Origin: a virus
Virus record (IMG/VR): IMGVR_UViG_3300034198_013112
Location: 1-38,163 of that record
Length of the DNA: 38,163 nt
Strand: one strand, 5' to 3'
In this document: piece by piece, positions 15,645 to 24,921 of the stretch
Numbering within the stretch: the stretch's first letter is position 1
Layout of the letters: the number at the start of each line of letters is the position of its first letter
Program-made: the position numbers and the translations under genes
The notes under the pieces: generated by a model
Told to the model about the DNA's origin: nothing
The model's database searches: none
What the model saw: the letters and a program-made list of their open reading frames with translations, nothing else

Positions 15645-16615
15645 AAATTTTATACATCACAACAGATGAAAATAAAAATCTTCATGCTGCCGATAGAGCA
15701 CAGGGAGATTATATTGAAAATACTATTTTGCTTGGATTAAGAAAACTATTAGGTAAAGATTGTGTGGACTATCCACGAAAAAGAATTCTTTATCATGATT
15801 GGTCTGATGTCAAAAGAGATAGTCTTCATGGTAGAGGATTTTCCTTATATCATGAACCAATGGAAGATATTCCATCAGAATGTAGAAATCTAGATAATCA
15901 AACATTTGATGTTATTTTATATGGAACTGCATATGCATGGAATATGAAGGATATTCCAGAACTTGAGGCAAAAGCTAAAGTTAAATTTTATATTGATGGG
16001 CATGATTTATACGGTCATGCAACCAATAATCGTTATATTGAATTTCGTGGAGAAAAACTTATTGGAAATCAAGTTTCTCCTAGCTTTAAGGGGCAGATAA
16101 TTGAAGAGCAGGAACATGTTTATCCTACTGGTGTTGGGTTACCAGAAAGTAGAATAATACCTATCGATTTTTCTAGAAAACGCCAATTGATACAAAAAGC
16201 TTATCCTCGTCATGCTTTCTTTGAACCAGCATATGAAATAAATCGCAGCCATTATCTTTTTACAAATGAAAATGAATATTACTCTGACATGGCAAATTCG
16301 TGGTTTGGTTTGACATGCAAAAGAGGTGGTTATGATGCAATGCGTCATTATGAGATAATAGCAGCTGGGGCATTATTACTATATCGTGATTATCATCTAA
16401 AACCAAAATTATGCGCACCTGGAAATTTGCCAGCAATCAACTATACTTCGCGAGAAGAATTGATGAATATTATGAATTCTTTAGTTATAAATAATAGACC
16501 AACAGATGAATATATTCGTTTATTGGATATGCAAAGAAAATGGCTTGTGAATAATGCTACTACTGTAGCAAGAGCAAAATATGTATTGGAGATTTTAAAT
16601 CATTATGTCAAATGA
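15641..16615 (+). CDS. GT-B glycosyltransferase (group 1 type)
   Basis: A 324-residue protein with a GT-B outline. It opens MKILYITTDEN, has VILYGTAYAWNM and KVKFYIDGHDLYGHA in the N-terminal half, and the C-terminal part has WFGLTCKRGGYDAMRHYEIIAAGALLL (about 222-248), where the conserved Glu in the YEIIAAG segment would bind the donor. This layout resembles CgeB-like and group 1 glycosyltransferases. It overlaps the preceding gene by ATGA and the next by 11 nt. The substrate is unknown. Confidence 0.65.
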   Translation: MKILYITTDENKNLHAADRAQGDYIENTILLGLRKLLGKDCVDYPRKRILYHDWSDVKRDSLHGRGFSLYHEPMEDIPSECRNLDNQTFDVILYGTAYAWNMKDIPELEAKAKVKFYIDGHDLYGHATNNRYIEFRGEKLIGNQVSPSFKGQIIEEQEHVYPTGVGLPESRIIPIDFSRKRQLIQKAYPRHAFFEPAYEINRSHYLFTNENEYYSDMANSWFGLTCKRGGYDAMRHYEIIAAGALLLYRDYHLKPKLCAPGNLPAINYTSREELMNIMNSLVINNRPTDEYIRLLDMQRKWLVNNATTVARAKYVLEILNHYVK

Positions 16616-17351
16616 TAAATTGAATATAGATGAATTTACAATTTGCCTGCACTGTGGCTGTAATAGAGAATTGGTTAATCGCCAAATTGAAGCATTAGTA
16701 CCATTAGAATCAAAATACAATATTCATTGGAATAATAGAATAGATCGTTATCCTAAGATGTATCCTACTTATTCACAATTGATAAATCATTCAGTAGTTA
16801 CTTCACAAACTGAATGGGTGATATTAATCAATGACAGATGTTCTCCAACAGTAAATGAAATTGAAAAAATGTTAAATTTATTAAAAAATGGATTTGCATG
16901 TGTTCTTCTTTATAATGTAGGTTTTATGGGATTTTCTAAAGAACTTATCCGTAAAATAGGATGGTGGGATGAAAGATTCATTCAGGGGTGGGAAGATAGA
17001 GATTGGGTATGGAGAATTCAACAAAATAACCTTGCTTTATATGAAAGTCAGGAAAGCTCATATGATTATAGTTGGCGTTCTCCTTTGAACCACCCACCTG
17101 GAAAATGTGAAGAGGGTCATTTAAGAGCAAAATATGATTTTAATAACCCAATGTATGTTTTAAAAAATCTTCCAGAAGAAAAATATCAACACTGGGATCT
17201 GTTCATAGGTGATGAAAGAAAAGATATTAGTGATACTTGGATGACATGGGATAAATCTATTCTCGGTGTTGCTTATGATAGACCAAATTCTGGTCCACCA
17301 GGATCAGCCTTTATTGGAAATAGAAAGATTGTGGAAACTTATGCCAAATAA
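16605..17351 (+). CDS. GT2-like glycosyltransferase
   Basis: A 248-residue protein with a GT-A fold of GT2 type. WVILINDRCSPT (about 71-82) takes the place of the usual DxD segment (IND-R), and WWDERFIQGWEDRDWVWRI (about 119-137) is the classic GT2 ED-type acceptor/base motif. The C-terminal third (residues 150-248) is not recognised. It overlaps the preceding gene by 11 nt and the SDR gene by 11 nt. The exact reaction is unknown. Confidence 0.68.
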   Translation: MSNDKLNIDEFTICLHCGCNRELVNRQIEALVPLESKYNIHWNNRIDRYPKMYPTYSQLINHSVVTSQTEWVILINDRCSPTVNEIEKMLNLLKNGFACVLLYNVGFMGFSKELIRKIGWWDERFIQGWEDRDWVWRIQQNNLALYESQESSYDYSWRSPLNHPPGKCEEGHLRAKYDFNNPMYVLKNLPEEKYQHWDLFIGDERKDISDTWMTWDKSILGVAYDRPNSGPPGSAFIGNRKIVETYAK

Positions 17352-18312
17352 AATATTAATTACAGGTGGATTTGGATTTATTGGTGCACATTGCATCGAA
17401 AAATGGAAATCACTTGGATGGGATATAACTGTAATTGACAATCTGTCCTCGAATGCTATAAATGAAGAACATAAACTAGCAGAAAATATTAATTTTATCA
17501 ATGAAAATATTCTTGATGTAGAAATAGAAGAATTGCCAAAATATAATTTGATTTTACATTTGGCTTCTCCTGTCGGCCCAGTTGGTGTATTAAAGCATTC
17601 TGGTAGAATGGCGCGTATAATTTTAGATGATATCTATTGGGCAATAAAGGCTGCTAAGAAAAGTGAATGTCCATTGGTGTTTATTTCAACATCTGAAATT
17701 TATGGATATAGAGAACATAAGAGTTATTTACAGGAAAATGATGATAAAGTTCTCCACGGTGAATTTACTGTTAGAAATGAATATGCTATTGCAAAATTAT
17801 TATCTGAAATAGTATTGTCAAATCAAGCAAAAATTGATCCAACATTTAAATATCAAATAATCAGACCATTCAATGTAACTGGTAAATATCAATTACCAGA
17901 TGGTGGATTTGTTTTACCAAGGTTTGTATCTCAGGCATTAAACAACGAAGATATAACAGTATATTATTCTGGGCAACAGCTCAGAGCTTTTACATGGGTC
18001 AAGGATATCGTAGATGGAATCTATCTGGCAGCAAATGCAGAAGCATCTAAATGGAATCAAGAATGGAATATTGGAAATGAATTAAATGAACAAACAATTC
18101 TTTATTTGGCACAGAAAGTTAAAGAATTTACAAAAAGTTCATCTAAAATTATTCATATTGATCCAAAAGAATTACATGGCTCTTTGTTTTCTGAAGCTCC
18201 AGAAAAAATACCAAATAGTGATAAAATTAAAAAAGAACTTGGTTGGAAACCAACAAAATTTGTTGATGATGTAATATCAGAAGTAGTAAATTTTTATAAA
18301 ACTGGAAAATAA
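17341..18312 (+). CDS. NAD-dependent nucleotide-sugar epimerase/dehydratase (extended SDR)
   Basis: A 323-residue extended short-chain dehydrogenase. GGFGFIG 9-15 binds NAD; SPVGPVG (76-82) and FISTSEIYG (114-122) follow; the catalytic pair is Y148 and K152 in NEYAIAKLLSE, and TWVKDIVDGI lies in the substrate region. The family includes UDP-glucose 4-epimerase, UDP-glucuronate decarboxylase and GDP-fucose synthase. Which sugar it handles cannot be decided by eye, though the island contains a GDP-mannose dehydratase and a fucosyltransferase-like enzyme. I use ATG 17341 because the longer reading frame upstream lies within the preceding gene. Confidence 0.78.
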   Translation: MPNKILITGGFGFIGAHCIEKWKSLGWDITVIDNLSSNAINEEHKLAENINFINENILDVEIEELPKYNLILHLASPVGPVGVLKHSGRMARIILDDIYWAIKAAKKSECPLVFISTSEIYGYREHKSYLQENDDKVLHGEFTVRNEYAIAKLLSEIVLSNQAKIDPTFKYQIIRPFNVTGKYQLPDGGFVLPRFVSQALNNEDITVYYSGQQLRAFTWVKDIVDGIYLAANAEASKWNQEWNIGNELNEQTILYLAQKVKEFTKSSSKIIHIDPKELHGSLFSEAPEKIPNSDKIKKELGWKPTKFVDDVISEVVNFYKTGK

Positions 18313-18314
18313 AA

Positions 18315-19034
18315 ATGAATAAAATTGCTATTATTGGTTGTGGTGAAATAGGAAGTAGTCTGAAAAAGATATATGATGAAAATCAAAACTATGAAATAAA
18401 AGTAATTGATTTGGCTTTAGGATTAACTGATGATATAACAAATGTTGATGTTTTAAATATTTGTATTCCTTATAGTAAAAATTTTATAAAAATTGTTAAA
18501 AAATATATAAAACAGGCTAAACCAAATTATACTGTTATACACTCCACAGTTGCTCCAGGTACTACTGAAAAGATAGGAAATAAAGTATGTCATTCGCCAG
18601 TGAGAGGACTACACCCCAATCTAGATTTAGGATTAAAAACATTTGTAAAATACATTGGATGTAATGATTCTGGAATATCAAAAAAATATCAAGAACATTT
18701 AAATGAACTTGGTATTTCTTCGTATATTTGTCAAAATAGTAAAACAACAGAATATGCAAAATTATTAGATACTACTTATTATGGAATTTGTATTGCGTAT
18801 CATTCCGATGTTCTAAAAATATGCCAAACAGAAAATTTAAATTTTGATGAAGTGATGACTATTTACAACAAATCATACAATGAAGGGTATAAAAAATTAC
18901 AAAAAGAAAATGTAATACGACCTGTTTTATATGGTACAGATAAAATAGGCGGTCATTGTATTGTTCCAAATGCTAAAATATTAAAACAATTCATGAATAG
19001 TGATTTGATAAAATCTATTTTAAAATACGAGTAA
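18315..19034 (+). CDS. Short nucleotide-sugar dehydrogenase-like protein
   Basis: A 239-residue protein with a Rossmann fold: IIGCGEIGSSL (6-16) at the N-terminus, VIHSTVAPGTT (74-84), which is the strong UDP-glucose/GDP-mannose dehydrogenase-type motif, and GGHC (212-215) with the possible catalytic Cys215. True UDP-sugar dehydrogenases have about 400 residues with two Rossmann domains and a sugar-binding helix; this one ends soon after GGHC, so the second NAD/UDP domain is missing. It could be a compact relative with altered function, such as a reductase or a partial enzyme. It has no strong Shine-Dalgarno sequence. Confidence 0.6.
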   Translation: MNKIAIIGCGEIGSSLKKIYDENQNYEIKVIDLALGLTDDITNVDVLNICIPYSKNFIKIVKKYIKQAKPNYTVIHSTVAPGTTEKIGNKVCHSPVRGLHPNLDLGLKTFVKYIGCNDSGISKKYQEHLNELGISSYICQNSKTTEYAKLLDTTYYGICIAYHSDVLKICQTENLNFDEVMTIYNKSYNEGYKKLQKENVIRPVLYGTDKIGGHCIVPNAKILKQFMNSDLIKSILKYE

Positions 19035-19038
19035 AAAT

Positions 19039-19635
19039 ATGACTATTGATTGTGATCTTTCAACATGGAAGGGTTATTTTTTTGATAACTTAATTCAAAA
19101 AATGAAATATGATTCATATCTTGAATTAGGTATAGGTGAAGGTAATACCTGGAGATATGTTAATTGTGATAATAAAGTTGGTGTTGATATTGTAATTCAA
19201 GGTGAAAATATTATAAATTGTACAACGGATGATTTTTTTAAAACAAACCAACAAAAATTTGATATTATCTATATTGATGCAGATCATAATAAATTACAAG
19301 TTTGGAATGATTATATTTCTGGATTTGATTGTTTAAATGAAAATGGAATTATGTTTTTTCATGATGTAAATCCTCCAAATGAGAAATCTACTGCTTTTAC
19401 TGGATGTGGTAATGTTTATGATTTTTGGATGAATCTTTGTGATAACTATAAAGATCTTTACACAATTAGTGGTAGATCTGGCGGGGAAGAAGATACACTT
19501 GGAATAATTATTAAAAAATCACATAAAATTAAAAAAATATATCCATATGACCGAAAATGGAAAGATTTTGATAAAAATAAGTATATTTACAACAAAGAAA
19601 TAAAAATTGATAACTTAATTGGATTATTACAATGA
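19039..19635 (+). CDS. Class I SAM-dependent methyltransferase
   Basis: A 198-residue methyltransferase of the Methyltransf_24 kind. YLELGIGEGNTW (about 27-38) is the SAM-binding loop; IIYIDADHN (about 75-83) is motif II; GIMFFHDVNPP (about 104-114) carries a likely metal-binding His/Asp pair. In sugar clusters such enzymes O-methylate glycans or process sugar nucleotides; the target here is unknown. The stop overlaps the next gene by ATGA. Confidence 0.75.
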   Translation: MTIDCDLSTWKGYFFDNLIQKMKYDSYLELGIGEGNTWRYVNCDNKVGVDIVIQGENIINCTTDDFFKTNQQKFDIIYIDADHNKLQVWNDYISGFDCLNENGIMFFHDVNPPNEKSTAFTGCGNVYDFWMNLCDNYKDLYTISGRSGGEEDTLGIIIKKSHKIKKIYPYDRKWKDFDKNKYIYNKEIKIDNLIGLLQ

Positions 19636-20615
19636 AAACTGTAGCTTTTTATCAACCGTTCATGAATGAACGCGGTACTTGCGTGGCAATGTTTGATTAC
19701 GCACACTACAATCAAACATTATTAGGTAATAAATCAATATTCATTTATGATTCTAAAGATAAAAGAAACGAATCAAAAGGTCTTAAAAGAATCATGGATA
19801 ATTTTGACACATATGATATATCATGTGCAAATTATGACAATGATAATACACAAGAACGAGTTAAAAAAATAGATGAAGCTTTAGAAAAAGCAAATGCAAA
19901 ATATATTTATTTGTGCAAATCTGGATATAATGATGGAGTTATTCCTACAAAAGCTAAAAGTCTAGTGCATATTATGGGAATGGTTGATCCTGTTCATAAG
20001 CATGGTGATGTATGGGCTTATGTTTCTTATTTTTCTAATAATGTATGTGGGCAAGGAAAAGAGATTGTTTTGCCTTATATGGCAGTTCTTCCAGATGTTG
20101 ATGAAGATTTGAGAAATCAAATTAATATTCCAAAGGATGCTATAGTAATAGGAAGACATGGTGGATTAGACACATTTGATATTAATTGGGCTAGACATGT
20201 TGTTTTTGAAGTGGTAAGACAAAAGCAAGATATTTATTTCTTATTCTTAAATACTCCCAAGTTTATGGAACATCCAAGAGTTTTATTTTTAGATTCAATT
20301 GTAGATCCTAAAATAAAAACAATGTATATTAATACATGTGATGCTATGCTTCATGCTAGGGATGTCGGTGAAACATTTGGAATGGCATGTGCTGAATTTT
20401 CAATTAGAAATAAACCAGTAATGACATATTCAAATTCAAGAGAAAGAAATCATATAGAAATATTGGGAAATAAAGGATTATATTATGATTCACCACAAAG
20501 TCTTTTTAATCTACTGATGAATTTCAAACCAAATAAAGAAATTGACTGGAATTGCTATAGAGATTATTCTCCAGAAAAAATAATGAAAATTTTTGATGAG
20601 GTTTTTTTAAAATAA
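19632..20615 (+). CDS. GT-B glycosyltransferase (GT1/GT4 type)
   Basis: A 327-residue GT-B protein. The N-terminal half starts MKTVAFYQPFMNERGTCVAM and has a HIMGMVDP loop; VIGRHGGLDTFDINWARH (about 173-190) is the start of the C-terminal Rossmann domain; CDAMLHARDVGETFGMACAE (about 238-257) is the signature of group 1 transferases, with the donor-binding EFGMA-like Glu. It belongs with the island's other transferases; donor and acceptor unknown. Confidence 0.78.
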   Translation: MKTVAFYQPFMNERGTCVAMFDYAHYNQTLLGNKSIFIYDSKDKRNESKGLKRIMDNFDTYDISCANYDNDNTQERVKKIDEALEKANAKYIYLCKSGYNDGVIPTKAKSLVHIMGMVDPVHKHGDVWAYVSYFSNNVCGQGKEIVLPYMAVLPDVDEDLRNQINIPKDAIVIGRHGGLDTFDINWARHVVFEVVRQKQDIYFLFLNTPKFMEHPRVLFLDSIVDPKIKTMYINTCDAMLHARDVGETFGMACAEFSIRNKPVMTYSNSRERNHIEILGNKGLYYDSPQSLFNLLMNFKPNKEIDWNCYRDYSPEKIMKIFDEVFLK

Positions 20616-20618
20616 CTA

Positions 20619-21236
20619 ATGTATAATTTATTTCAATTTTTATTTAATAATAAAATTACATCATTTTTAGATCTTGGTGCAAATGATGGAGATTTTTCTT
20701 GGGCAATAAAATCTGTCTTTCCAAATATGAAATTATTTGCAATTGAAGCAAATCCTAATTGTGAACAAGATTTAAAAAATAAAAATATTTCCTATATGAT
20801 TTGTTGTTTGAGTGATACGAAGAAAAATATAGATTTTTTTGTATCCAAAATAGGTGATGGAAAAAATACAGGCTCATCTTATTTTAAAGAAAAAACAGAA
20901 TATTATAGTGAAGGAAATTATAATATTTTAAAAACTGAAACAAAGACACTAGATGAAATTTTTGATGATACCTACAAGTTTGAATTTATAAAATTAGATA
21001 CACAAGGATCTGAGATTGATATAATAAAAGGTGGAATAAATCTAGTTAAAAAAGCAAAATATATGATGTTAGAAGTTGCTATATTAGAATATAATGAAGG
21101 TGCTCCATTGAAAGATGAAGTTTTTTCATATCTAAAAAGTATTAATTATCTTCCAGTAACTAAGATTCATGAGCATAAATATAGTGACGGAAGAATCTTT
21201 CAAGAAGATTGGATATTTCAAAATAAAAATTTTTAA
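20619..21236 (+). CDS. FkbM-family methyltransferase
   Basis: A 205-residue FkbM-type SAM-dependent methyltransferase, a family that O-methylates sugars and related hydroxyls. FLDLGANDGDFSW (about 17-29) is the SAM motif I; LFAIEANPNC (about 39-48) is motif II; FIKLDTQGSEIDIIKGG (about 126-142) is the most diagnostic FkbM segment. It has no Shine-Dalgarno sequence before the ATG at 20619, which lies 3 nt past the preceding stop. Confidence 0.85.
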   Translation: MYNLFQFLFNNKITSFLDLGANDGDFSWAIKSVFPNMKLFAIEANPNCEQDLKNKNISYMICCLSDTKKNIDFFVSKIGDGKNTGSSYFKEKTEYYSEGNYNILKTETKTLDEIFDDTYKFEFIKLDTQGSEIDIIKGGINLVKKAKYMMLEVAILEYNEGAPLKDEVFSYLKSINYLPVTKIHEHKYSDGRIFQEDWIFQNKNF

Positions 21237-21258
21237 CTATTAAAGGTGATAAAATAAT

Positions 21259-23859
21259 ATGGAAAAAATAGTGATAACTGGTGGTCTTGGTTATATTGGT
21301 TCTGAGCTTTGCAAGCTATATTCGGGCGAAGCACGATTTAAAAATATTACAGTAGTAGATAAGCGTTTTGTCTCTGAGCGCGTAAAGCAGTTAAGAGAAT
21401 GGGGTATTAATTATATCCAGGCTTCTATTCTTGATGAAAATACTATCTCATCTATTATTAGTGATGCTGATATTGTGATTCATCTCGCTGGAATAACTGA
21501 TGTTGCTTATGTAAAAACACAATCCAACGCAGAGCAAGATGCTGAAATAAAAGAAACTGGAATTGATGGAACTAGAAATATTATCAAGCATGTCAAGAAA
21601 GAATGTAAGATTATATTCCCATCAACCCATGTTGTGTATGAAGGATTTTCTGAAACTAAAACAGATATTCCAGAGTCAGAAGCACCATGTCCAGTTTTGA
21701 CTTATTCTACTGGAAAAGTTCAATCTGAAATTGATTTATTTGCATCAGATAGAAATTTTGTTATTCTTCGTTTGGCATCAGTATATGGTTATTCTACTGA
21801 TACCATGCGTATAGGAATTATGCCAAATCTATTTTCTAAGATTGCATCACAAGATGGAACTATTAAATTGTTTTCTGGTGGAGTTCAATTGAAGAGTCTT
21901 GTTCCTGTTTTTGATGTGGTTAGATGCATGAAATTCATGGCTGAAAAAACACAAATTAATCGTGAAATTTTCCATGTAGCTAAAGAAACTGTAACCGTCA
22001 AAGAAGTAGCGGAATTGTGCAAAGAAATAAATCCAAAATTAACTATAATTGAAACTGCCGATGAAATTCCAAATCTGGGATATACTATCTCAAACAAGAA
22101 ACTTCTTTCAACTGGATTTGAGTTTAGATACAATCTAAAAGAATGTCTTGAAGAAATGATTGGAAATTGGTCAAAGAAAGATATTAATCCAGCATTAGAA
22201 TACCTTGACAAAGGTGGAAAAGAGTTCATTGATTCGCGTGGAAAAATTCTAAATTACGAATTGACAGAACCAATCAATCTTATAGGATATATTGAATCAA
22301 AGAAGAGTACAGTTCGTGCCAATCATTATCATCCGATTCAAGAACAAAAATGTTTGCTGGTAAAAGGACAATATATCAGTGTAATTAAAGATCTTTCTAC
22401 CCCAAATGCTCCAATCGAAACTCGCGTGGTAAATGCTGGTGATATCGCTATAATAAAACCAAATGTTGCGCATGCCATGGTATTTACAGAAGATTCAATT
22501 TTTCTAAATTTGGTACGAGGTGAAAGAGAACATGAAAATTATGGAGTAACGCACACATTGCCATATACATTGGTGGATGAAGAGATGCGAGTAAAATTAC
22601 TGGAGTGTTATGCAACTTCCTGTAGATCTTGTAAAAACAAACATCTTGAGCGTGTAGTTTCTCTTGGAAATTCACCATTGGCTAACAATTTAAAAAATAG
22701 TGCTGATGAAGCAACTGAGATGTATCCTCTTGAAATGAATTATTGTCCAAAGTGTCATAATTGTCAATTATCTGTTGTTGTTCCTCCAAAGAAAATGTTC
22801 GACAATTATCTTTATGTTTCTTCTACTGCTTCTTCATTTAGAAAGCATTTTGAAGAAGCAGCTGAAAAATATATTTCTAGATTTAATTTAAATGAGAATA
22901 GTCTTGTTGTTGATATAGGAAGTAACGATGGTATTGCATTGAAACCATTAATGGAAAAGGGTATTAAAGTTGTTGGAGTTGAACCAGCAAAAAACATAGC
23001 CAAGCTTGCAAATAAAAATGGAATCAACACAATTAATGATTATTTTAACTCAAAAGTTTCAAATAAAATTTTAATGAAACACGGAAAAGCTAAAATAGTA
23101 ACAGCTTCTAATGTATTTGCACATTCGGATGAATTAAAAAATATTGCTTTAAATGCATTGAATTTATTGGAAGACGATGGAGTTTTCATCATAGAAGTTC
23201 AGTATTTGCTTGATACGATAAAAGATCTTACTTTTGATAATATTTATCATGAGCATGTTAATTATTGGAGTGTTACTGCACTGAAAAATTTCTTCCAGGG
23301 TTTGGGGGCATTTATTATAGATGTAGAACACATTGATACTCATGGTGGATCAATTAGAGTTTATGTTGCTAAAAATGATCAAAATGTGTACCATAAACTT
23401 TTGTCTTCTCACAATAATTCAGTAAAAACATTTATAGAAAATGAAGAATCGTTTGGTCTAACTAAATTCTGCACATATTTTAAATTTGGAAAAGATGTTG
23501 AGAATATCAAAAATGTTGTCAGAAATAATTTTGATAAAATAAAGAAAAAATATGGTAATATTGCAGGATATGGTTCTCCAGCCAAAGCAACAACATCATT
23601 GAATTATTTTAAAATTGATAATTCTTATATTGACTATACAATAGAAGATAATCAATTGAAAAATGGAAAATATATTCCAGGTGTTGATATTGCAATTAAA
23701 GATAAAGAATATATGAAGAATAACATGCCAAAAGCAATCGTTGTTCTTGCCTGGAATTTCTTTGATCTAATAAAGAAAAACAATCAAGAATTGGTAGATT
23801 CTGGTATTGATTTTATTAATATCAAAGATCTTTATGATTCAAATTTTAATGTAGATTGA
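21259..23859 (+). CDS. Three-domain sugar enzyme: SDR epimerase, cupin, C-methyltransferase
   Basis: This 866-residue protein joins three enzyme units found separately in bacterial deoxysugar pathways. Domain 1 (1-300) is an extended SDR: GGLGYIG 8-14, PSTHVVYEG 121-129, catalytic YSTGK 149-153. Domain 2 (310-445) is a cupin with [10 protein letters not shown] 355-364 and H405 as likely metal or catalytic residues, like sugar 3,5-epimerases or ketoisomerases. Domain 3 (450-866) is a TylCIII/NovU-type C-methyltransferase: a zinc site (C455, C458, C496, C499), SAM motif VDIGSNDG 551-558, and the C-terminal [14 protein letters not shown] segment of the Methyltransf_14 type, which carries the sugar-binding part. 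These enzymes put a methyl on a 4-keto sugar carbon, giving a branched sugar. It is directly followed by gmd. AAAGGTGAT precedes the start. Confidence 0.82.
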   Translation: MEKIVITGGLGYIGSELCKLYSGEARFKNITVVDKRFVSERVKQLREWGINYIQASILDENTISSIISDADIVIHLAGITDVAYVKTQSNAEQDAEIKETGIDGTRNIIKHVKKECKIIFPSTHVVYEGFSETKTDIPESEAPCPVLTYSTGKVQSEIDLFASDRNFVILRLASVYGYSTDTMRIGIMPNLFSKIASQDGTIKLFSGGVQLKSLVPVFDVVRCMKFMAEKTQINREIFHVAKETVTVKEVAELCKEINPKLTIIETADEIPNLGYTISNKKLLSTGFEFRYNLKECLEEMIGNWSKKDINPALEYLDKGGKEFIDSRGKILNYELTEPINLIGYIESKKSTVRANHYHPIQEQKCLLVKGQYISVIKDLSTPNAPIETRVVNAGDIAIIKPNVAHAMVFTEDSIFLNLVRGEREHENYGVTHTLPYTLVDEEMRVKLLECYATSCRSCKNKHLERVVSLGNSPLANNLKNSADEATEMYPLEMNYCPKCHNCQLSVVVPPKKMFDNYLYVSSTASSFRKHFEEAAEKYISRFNLNENSLVVDIGSNDGIALKPLMEKGIKVVGVEPAKNIAKLANKNGINTINDYFNSKVSNKILMKHGKAKIVTASNVFAHSDELKNIALNALNLLEDDGVFIIEVQYLLDTIKDLTFDNIYHEHVNYWSVTALKNFFQGLGAFIIDVEHIDTHGGSIRVYVAKNDQNVYHKLLSSHNNSVKTFIENEESFGLTKFCTYFKFGKDVENIKNVVRNNFDKIKKKYGNIAGYGSPAKATTSLNYFKIDNSYIDYTIEDNQLKNGKYIPGVDIAIKDKEYMKNNMPKAIVVLAWNFFDLIKKNNQELVDSGIDFINIKDLYDSNFNVD

Positions 23860-23861
23860 AT

Positions 23862-24896
23862 ATGAAGGCATTAATAACAGGTATCTCTGGACAGGATGGG
23901 TCGTATTTAACCGACCTACTCCTGTCCAAAGGATATGAAGTTCATGGAATTATCAGAAGATCATCTTCATTTAATACAGCAAGACTTGAACACCATATTC
24001 AAAATCCAGAAATTTATAATAAAAAATTATTTTTACATTACGGAGATTTGACTGATTACACTACAATTGAAAAATTGATGAATAGGTGTAACCCAGATGA
24101 AGTTTATAATCTTGCAGCGCAAAGTCATGTTCGTGTTTCTTTTGATTCACCAGTATATACTGGGGAAACTGTTGGTATAGGAACACTTAATATGCTTGAA
24201 GCAACAAGAGCGTATGAAAATAATACTGGTAAAAAAATTAGATATTATCAAGCATCTTCCAGTGAAATGTATGGAAAGGTTCTTGAGATACCACAGAAGG
24301 AAACAACTCCATTTTATCCAAGATCTCCGTATGCATGTGCCAAAGCATATGCTCATTATCTAACGGTAAATTATAGAGAAAGCTATGGATTACACGCTTC
24401 ATGTGGAATACTATTCAATCATGAAAGTCCCAGAAGAGGTGAGACATTTGTTACTAGAAAAATCACTAGAGCTGTTGGTAGAATATACCAAGGATTGCAA
24501 AAAAAGCTGTATCTTGGAAATTTAGATGCACAGAGAGATTGGGGATTTGCTGGTGATTATGTAGAAGCAATGTGGCTGATGTTGCAACAGGATCAACCAG
24601 ATGATTATGTAATAGCAACTGGAATAACAACATCTGTTCGTGAATTTTGCAAAAAAGCATTTGAACGGTATAATATGAATTATGAACAGTATGTAGAAAT
24701 AGATTCAAAATATTATAGACCATCAGAAGTTGATATTTTACTTGGAGATTATAGTAAAGCTAAAGAAAAATTAAAATGGCAACCCAAAGTAAACATAGAT
24801 CAACTAATTAATATGATGGCAGATCATGATTTTCAACTAGGACGAAGAGATTTCATCATAGATGTACATGATCGTAAATTAAACCCTACAATGTGA
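23862..24896 (+). CDS. gmd: GDP-mannose 4,6-dehydratase
   Basis: Gmd turns GDP-D-mannose into GDP-4-keto-6-deoxy-D-mannose, the branch point to GDP-fucose, GDP-rhamnose, GDP-perosamine and branched sugars. The protein has 344 residues, normal for the family. [11 protein letters not shown] (6-16) is the characteristic Gmd NADP site; [10 protein letters not shown] (32-41) contacts the cofactor; SSSEMYG 132-138 and Y157-K161 (SPYACAK) form the catalytic set; [17 protein letters not shown] is a conserved family segment. I use ATG 23862, 2 nt beyond the previous stop. No GDP-fucose synthase is obvious nearby; the SDR at 17341 or the fused SDR upstream could take its place. Confidence 0.95.
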   Translation: MKALITGISGQDGSYLTDLLLSKGYEVHGIIRRSSSFNTARLEHHIQNPEIYNKKLFLHYGDLTDYTTIEKLMNRCNPDEVYNLAAQSHVRVSFDSPVYTGETVGIGTLNMLEATRAYENNTGKKIRYYQASSSEMYGKVLEIPQKETTPFYPRSPYACAKAYAHYLTVNYRESYGLHASCGILFNHESPRRGETFVTRKITRAVGRIYQGLQKKLYLGNLDAQRDWGFAGDYVEAMWLMLQQDQPDDYVIATGITTSVREFCKKAFERYNMNYEQYVEIDSKYYRPSEVDILLGDYSKAKEKLKWQPKVNIDQLINMMADHDFQLGRRDFIIDVHDRKLNPTM

Positions 24897-24904
24897 TATA
24901 AATA
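24897..24904 (+). promoter_or_regulatory. T4-type late promoter TATAAATA before the GT2-TPR gene
   Basis: An exact late box immediately after the gmd stop codon. The predicted start is about 24910. The leader is about 12 nt and carries AAAGG (24909-24913), 8 nt before the ATG at 24922. Confidence 0.83.
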
Positions 24905-24921
24905 TAGTAAAGGTATTCACT

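Noticed and set aside
16486-16493. TATAAATA inside the GT-B gene 15641-16615
   Set aside because: It is an exact late box, but lies in coding sequence over 100 nt before the next start and without the tight spacing of the intergenic boxes. In such AT-rich DNA chance matches are expected.
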